NCBI GenBank assembly: GCA_009918225.1
Contig: RGEP01000035.1
Span: forward strand, 1-11,779
Direction of reading: 5' to 3'
DNA from: Betaproteobacteria bacterium
GTDB lineage: Bacteria; Pseudomonadota; Gammaproteobacteria; Burkholderiales; Burkholderiaceae_C
Length of the DNA stretch: 11,779 bases
Made by a program: the position numbers and the translations under genes
Notes under the pieces: model-generated
Seen by the model: the letters and a program-made list of their open reading frames with translations, nothing else
Database searches by the model: none
Told to the model about the DNA's origin: nothing
In this document: positions 8,099 to 11,779 of the stretch, one piece after another
How the letters are laid out: the number at the start of each line of letters is the position of its first letter
How positions within the stretch are numbered: the stretch's first letter is position 1

Positions 8099-9856
8099 TT
8101 ACGGCGCTTCCGGCGCTCTTGGAGTGTTGATCTTGCGGGGTTTGACGCGGCCGCCCTGCTGGGCCTTGAGCCACTGCTCCACCACGTCCCACACCGGCTT
8201 GTGGCCTGCGCGCGCGGCCTCTTCGGCCACCGGTGCCCAGCCGGCCACCTTGTAGGTCTTGCCCGCTTCGATAGCCTTGCCACGCAGGCGCAGGTCGCTG
8301 ATGCGCCGCCCCATCTTTTCCCCGGGTGTGCAGCTGTAGCTCAGGCCACCCACACGCACCATGTCGCCGCCTTGTTGGTAATAGGGGTCGGGATTGAAGA
8401 GGTTATCGGCCACGTCTTCCAGAACCGTCTTGATCATCTCGCCGCTCATGTTGGTCACGGTGGCGTAGGGGTAGGTGATGGCGAGCTGGTCCATCATCAG
8501 CTCGCGCGTGATCACGTCACCCGGCAAGAGCGAGGACCCCCAGCGAAAGCCCGGGGAGAAGGCCAGGTCCGCACCCTGCACGTCCATGAGGGCATCGCAG
8601 ATCAACTGGTCCCAACTGCCATTGAAGTTGCCCCGGCGATAGAGCAGGCCATCGGAGACCGCCAGCTTCTCGGCCAGCTTGGCCTCATAAGGCGCGCGAA
8701 CCTTGGTGATGAGCGCGTCCATGCCGGGGTCGGCTTTCAACTGATTGGCAAACACCGGCAGCAGGCGATAGCGGTAATCCGTGACCTTGCCGCCCTTGAC
8801 CTCGAAGTCCATCACGCCAAGAAACTTGCCATTGCTGCCGGCATTGGTCACCAGCGTGGTGCCGCCGGGGTTCTTCACCGGAATGGCCACGGGGACCCCA
8901 TCATGCGTGTGGCCGCCCATGATGGCGTCAATGCCCCGCACCCGGCTGGCCATCTTGAGGTCCACATCCATGCCGTTGTGCGACAGCACCACCACCACCT
9001 GGGCCCCTTTGGCCCGCGCCTGGTCCACCACCTTCTGCATGTTTTCGTCCTGGATGCCAAAGCTCCAGTCGGCCACCAGGTAGCGGGGGTTGGCAATGGG
9101 CGTGTAGGGGAAGGCCTGGCCCACGATGGCCACAGGCACGCCATTAATCGGCCGGATCACATAGGGTTTGAATACGGGGTCTTCGAAGTCGGTGGTGCGG
9201 ACGTTTTGCGCCACGAAGTCGACCTTGTGCGCACCGCCCGGCGTGCCCGGCGCCGCTTGGCCAGCAAAGTCGTTCTCCACGATTTCCTGCACCCGCTTCA
9301 TGCCATAGGTGAACTCCCAGTGGCCGGTCATCACGTCCACGCCCAGCAGCTTGCAGGCGTCCACCATGTCTTGGGCCTGGGTCCACAGCGAGGTGGCCGA
9401 CCCCTGCCACGTGTCACCACCGTCCAACAACAGGGCCCCCGGGCGATTGGCCTTGAGCTGCTTGACCAGCGTGGCCAGGTGCGCAAAACCACCCACCCGG
9501 CCGTAGCGTCGGGCTGCGGTTTCAAAGTCCAAGTAGGTGTAGGCGTGGGCCAAGGGGGTGCCAGGCCTCAATCCAGCTGCCTTTAGCAAGTGCTCACCAA
9601 CCAAGTGCGGCCACTGGCCCTTCATCGACTCCAGGCCCATGTTCACGCTGGGCTCGCGGAAGTAGATCGGCTTGAGCTGCGCATGGCAATCGGTCATGTG
9701 CAGCAGGCTGACCTGCCCAAAGGGCGCGATGTCGTACAGGCCGCCGGGCGCGGTGCCAGCGGTTTGGGCGTCAGCCTGGGCGTGGCGGCCCAGGGCCATG
9801 CCGGCCGCACCTGCGGCGGCCATCACCTGCAGGAATTCACGCTTGCTCAAGCTCAT
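8099..9856 (-). CDS. soxB: Thiosulfohydrolase SoxB
   Basis: Periplasmic di-manganese hydrolase that releases sulfate from the sulfone group carried on SoxY. It has 585 residues, close to the usual length. It belongs to the 5'-nucleotidase/metallophosphatase fold, with metal and substrate motifs in order: TDCHAQ (D56, H58), LDGGDTWQGS (D145, D148), GHWEF (178-182), LSHNG (H293) and GGHTHDG (314-320). The C-terminal 5'-nucleotidase-like domain begins at about 390. The leader SKREFLQVMAAAGAAGM resembles a Tat signal, but the twin arginine is Lys-Arg, where relatives usually have RREFLQ. The start ATG follows the soxX stop by 10 bp without a clear Shine-Dalgarno, suggesting translational coupling. 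It is the last gene of the Z-A-X-B row and is followed by a terminator. Confidence 0.97.
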   Translation of the reverse strand: MSLSKREFLQVMAAAGAAGMALGRHAQADAQTAGTAPGGLYDIAPFGQVSLLHMTDCHAQLKPIYFREPSVNMGLESMKGQWPHLVGEHLLKAAGLRPGTPLAHAYTYLDFETAARRYGRVGGFAHLATLVKQLKANRPGALLLDGGDTWQGSATSLWTQAQDMVDACKLLGVDVMTGHWEFTYGMKRVQEIVENDFAGQAAPGTPGGAHKVDFVAQNVRTTDFEDPVFKPYVIRPINGVPVAIVGQAFPYTPIANPRYLVADWSFGIQDENMQKVVDQARAKGAQVVVVLSHNGMDVDLKMASRVRGIDAIMGGHTHDGVPVAIPVKNPGGTTLVTNAGSNGKFLGVMDFEVKGGKVTDYRYRLLPVFANQLKADPGMDALITKVRAPYEAKLAEKLAVSDGLLYRRGNFNGSWDQLICDALMDVQGADLAFSPGFRWGSSLLPGDVITRELMMDQLAITYPYATVTNMSGEMIKTVLEDVADNLFNPDPYYQQGGDMVRVGGLSYSCTPGEKMGRRISDLRLRGKAIEAGKTYKVAGWAPVAEEAARAGHKPVWDVVEQWLKAQQGGRVKPRKINTPRAPEAP

Positions 9857-9866
9857 GGGGGCTGGC

Positions 9867-10571
9867 CTATTGGGTGTTGACAGGCGACTTGGGGTCCAGC
9901 AGCAAGGCCATCACATGACGAATTTGGTCTTCGTTGAGCAGCTTGGCGTGGCCAAAGCGGGGCATGCCGGAGCACGCCATGTACGCATTGCTGTTCCAGA
10001 TCTTGGCCCAGGTGTACTTCAGGATGGGCTCGGCAGCGGGGCTGCTGGGGTCAGAGACGCCGCGCAACTTGCCGTATTGGTATAGGCTCGGGCCCAGCGA
10101 TCCATAGCTGAGCTCGGCTTTGCTGATCTGGTGACAGTTGTAGCACTGCGCGCCGTTGCCCTTGGGGTCGGTGCTGGCATCGGTCCAGGTCATGCCGCGG
10201 CCATTCTGAGCCAGGCGCTCGCCTTCGCGCCAATCGCCCAGGTACTTGCCGCCCTCGGGCCACTTCACCGTGGCCATGGCTTCCTGCATGATCTTTTGCA
10301 TCGCCTCAGGGGCGGGCATCTTGTCCGAGGAGCAGGCCGACTGGGCCAGGTCCTGCTGGATGCGGTCGACCTTGGCGATCCCTTGGTCGCGAAACGCAGC
10401 CTTGATCATCGCGGCAGCCTGGGCATCGAGCTCCTTCGGAGACGGGATCGAGGCGCAACCCACCGCGGTGATGGCCGCTGCAGCCGTGGCCGCCAACAGG
10501 GCCAGCGAACGCAGGCGCGTAACAGGCGCACGGACATGGCGCTCGGGTGTGTGAAGGGTAGGGTGATTCAT
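9867..10571 (-). CDS. soxX: Sulfur-oxidation cytochrome SoxX
   Basis: The small haem subunit of the SoxXA complex, which joins thiosulfate oxidatively to the SoxY cysteine. With the ATG at 10569-10571 (AGGAG at 10580-10584) it has 234 residues. The signal region RLRSLALLAATAAAAITAVGC contains AVGC with C39, a possible lipobox; otherwise signal peptidase I could cut after GCA. One haem site is CYNCH (C143, C146, H147), within the typical context MTWTD...GAQCYNCHQI. M203 in CSGMPRFG is the expected axial methionine. The roughly 100 residues between leader and haem domain make this longer than the compact SoxX of Paracoccus. Further cysteines C80 and C200 are present. The frame is open far upstream through soxA, but that extension is an overlap artefact. 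It lies 23 bp after soxA. Confidence 0.94.
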   Translation of the reverse strand: MNHPTLHTPERHVRAPVTRLRSLALLAATAAAAITAVGCASIPSPKELDAQAAAMIKAAFRDQGIAKVDRIQQDLAQSACSSDKMPAPEAMQKIMQEAMATVKWPEGGKYLGDWREGERLAQNGRGMTWTDASTDPKGNGAQCYNCHQISKAELSYGSLGPSLYQYGKLRGVSDPSSPAAEPILKYTWAKIWNSNAYMACSGMPRFGHAKLLNEDQIRHVMALLLDPKSPVNTQ

Positions 10572-10579
10572 GGTGCCAA

Positions 10580-10584
10580 CTCCT
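10580..10584 (-). promoter_or_regulatory. Ribosome binding site of soxX
   Basis: AGGAG on the minus strand, eight bases before the ATG at 10569-10571. It settles the start against a longer frame open through soxA. Confidence 0.7.
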
Positions 10585-10594
10585 GCTGTGGGCT

Positions 10595-11398
10595 TCAACG
10601 CTTGATGGCGGGGGCGATGGACTCCGCGCCTTTGGCGTTCACGCCCATGTAGACGCCCAACGCCACCGTGAGGTCGGAAGCAAAGCCGGGATAGGGAAAG
10701 CGTTGCTGTCGGTAGCAGTCGTTCAACCGGAACTGCATGCTCCACATCGCCCCTTGGCTGACGCGATAAGCAGGCCAAGCCGCAAAGCCGACGCCGTCGC
10801 CGGGGTTCTTCGTGAGGTTGGGCAGCTCTTGAAGCCGGATGCGCTTGCCATCGGCGGCGTGGCAAGAGGCGCAGGAGAAGTCCATGGGCCCGCCCCGGAA
10901 GAAGAAGGCTCGCTTGCCCAGCTCATAGAAGCGCTTTTCCTCGGGGTGCTTCTGCGGCAAGTTAAAGCGCTGCCCGCGCGATTCAGCGGCGATCCAGGTG
11001 GCCAAAGCTGTGACGTTGGCCATTTCGCCCGCGCCAAACGGTGTGTTGCTGATCTCCTGCGCATTGAAGCCCTGCAAGGTGGCCATGCAGGTGACCAGGC
11101 GAGACTCCACATCCTGAACCTTGCCCGTGTCGGCAAAGTAGCGGGGCAATTGGACCCAGGCCCCTTTGACCACGCCGGGGCCCAAGCCCAGGTCGCACTT
11201 TTCCAGGGTGGCCTTCTTGGGGCCCCGGGCCTGTTTCCACAGGTCTTCGCCCTTGGCCTCGAAGAGGTCCGCTGGGTTGCCGTCTTCCAGCATCTTGCGG
11301 TACTCCGCGATGCCATCGGCGGTGGACTTGGTCTGAGCAGCCGCCATCAGCGGTACGGCTAACACAGCGGCCACCAGGGCCTTGGTGCTGGGCTTCAT
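10595..11398 (-). CDS. soxA: L-cysteine S-thiosulfotransferase subunit SoxA
   Basis: The catalytic haem subunit of SoxXA. From the ATG at 11396-11398 it has 267 residues with a signal peptide ending at about 21 (MAAA before QTK). Only one haem site is found, CASCH (C176, C179, H180), in the second domain. C228 in RLNDCYRQQRFP is the active-site cysteine that ligates the haem and is known as a persulfide in Rhodovulum SoxA. In the first domain the haem is lost, and C68 (EKCDLGLGPG) and C104 (LVTCMATLQ) remain, probably as a disulfide, so this is a monohaem SoxA. GAGEMANVTALATWIA (122-137) is a typical family stretch. A GAGGAG six bases before ATG supports this start over one 12 codons upstream. 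It lies between soxZ (54-bp gap) and soxX (23-bp gap). Confidence 0.95.
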   Translation of the reverse strand: MKPSTKALVAAVLAVPLMAAAQTKSTADGIAEYRKMLEDGNPADLFEAKGEDLWKQARGPKKATLEKCDLGLGPGVVKGAWVQLPRYFADTGKVQDVESRLVTCMATLQGFNAQEISNTPFGAGEMANVTALATWIAAESRGQRFNLPQKHPEEKRFYELGKRAFFFRGGPMDFSCASCHAADGKRIRLQELPNLTKNPGDGVGFAAWPAYRVSQGAMWSMQFRLNDCYRQQRFPYPGFASDLTVALGVYMGVNAKGAESIAPAIKR

Positions 11399-11404
11399 GG
11401 GTGT

Positions 11405-11410
11405 CTCCTC
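11405..11410 (-). promoter_or_regulatory. Ribosome binding site of soxA
   Basis: GAGGAG on the minus strand, six bases before the ATG at 11396-11398. It supports the shorter start with a normal signal peptide. Confidence 0.75.
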
Positions 11411-11423
11411 ATCTTGTTTTGGG

Positions 11424-11446
11424 GCGGGGCTCACTCGCGCCCCCGC
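11424..11446. other. GC-rich hairpin in the soxZ-soxA gap
   Basis: GCGGGG (11424-11429) and CCCCGC (11441-11446) can pair around an 11-base loop, just after the soxZ stop. No T tract follows in the direction of the operon, so it may stabilise the soxZ end or tune the read-through into soxA rather than stop transcription. Confidence 0.25.
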
Positions 11447-11452
11447 ACCGGG

Positions 11453-11764
11453 TCAGCTGACCGTGGCCTCATCGGTGCGCTTGTCACCCTTGTTGTCCAC
11501 CCAGGTCACGGCGATCTTGTCGCCGACCTTGGCGCCCTTGACGGTGAACTGCAAAAAGGGATTCTTGGAAACGGCCGGCCCCCATTGGGCTGCAAAGATG
11601 GGCTTGCCGTTGTGGGTGGCGGAGACGTCCTGGATGAACCAGGCGGGAATGGTCTTGCCGGCCGAATCCTTGCGCTGACCGGTTTCCATTTCGTGGCTCA
11701 TGAGGACGCGGACGGTGGCTTTGTCGCCGGTGGCTTGTGCGCGGATGCGCATCGGGTCTGCCAT
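11453..11764 (-). CDS. soxZ: Sulfur carrier complex subunit SoxZ
   Basis: Partner of SoxY in the SoxYZ carrier, on whose SoxY C-terminal cysteine the sulfur substrate rides through the Sox cycle. It has 103 residues, the usual size, and an immunoglobulin-like beta fold is expected. Family marks are VLMSHEMETGQRKD (20-33), IPAWFIQDV (39-47) and NPFLQFTVKG (68-77). There is no signal peptide, as is usual, since SoxZ is exported together with SoxY. The ATG at 11762-11764 is preceded by AGGAG (11771-11775). It is the first gene of the operon part seen here; soxY is expected directly beyond the right edge. Confidence 0.95.
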   Translation of the reverse strand: MADPMRIRAQATGDKATVRVLMSHEMETGQRKDSAGKTIPAWFIQDVSATHNGKPIFAAQWGPAVSKNPFLQFTVKGAKVGDKIAVTWVDNKGDKRTDEATVS

Positions 11765-11779
11765 GGGGTTCTCCTGATG

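Noticed and set aside
7991..9586. Long open frame on the plus strand opposite soxB
   Set aside because: Its translation has no recognisable domain and it would run through the terminator stem; soxB on the minus strand is certain.
9867..10865. N-terminally extended SoxX of 332 residues
   Set aside because: The extension lies inside soxA; the start at 10571 has a Shine-Dalgarno and gives a proper signal peptide.

Overview
The window reads as a piece of chromosome from a GC-rich betaproteobacterium, most likely in Burkholderiales. This placement is an inference from the base composition, the gene order Z-A-X-B in the sox block, and the style of the proteins; no rRNA or other marker is present. 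The main theme is oxidation of reduced sulfur compounds (sulfide and thiosulfate) in the periplasm.

Right part (about 5.3 to 11.8 kb), sulfur oxidation. Four sox genes lie on the minus strand in the order soxZ, soxA, soxX, soxB; soxY and probably soxCD would lie beyond the right edge. SoxXA couples thiosulfate to the SoxYZ carrier, and SoxB removes the sulfone group as sulfate. A stem-loop terminator with a TTCG loop separates soxB from the convergent plus-strand pair fccA-fccB, which encodes the two subunits of flavocytochrome c sulfide dehydrogenase. Divergent from fccAB, on the minus strand, are a small monohaem cytochrome c of unassigned role and an ArsR-family regulator that probably senses sulfide or persulfide. 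A matching element, ATTCGA-N7-GATAT on the plus strand, sits in front of both the cytochrome gene and the arsR gene. At both places it overlaps a candidate -10 region, so it is a good candidate operator for this regulator.

Middle and left (0 to 5.2 kb), transport and peptide metabolism. Downstream of arsR on the same strand are an exported S9-family serine peptidase (a predicted lipoprotein) and, 23 bp later, a cytoplasmic gamma-glutamyltranspeptidase-like Ntn hydrolase; these two probably form an operon. Converging on them from the left edge is a fused substrate-binding/permease protein of an osmoprotectant-type ABC transporter, cut by the window start. Nothing in the sequence ties these three genes to sulfur oxidation except their position.

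No tRNA, rRNA, CRISPR array, insertion sequence or phage gene was seen. Every intergenic gap is under 300 bp. The sox and fcc enzymes are well known. The parts that deserve a closer look are the paired operator-like element, the unusual cysteine placement of the regulator, the unassigned cytochrome, and the substrate of the GGT-like enzyme.
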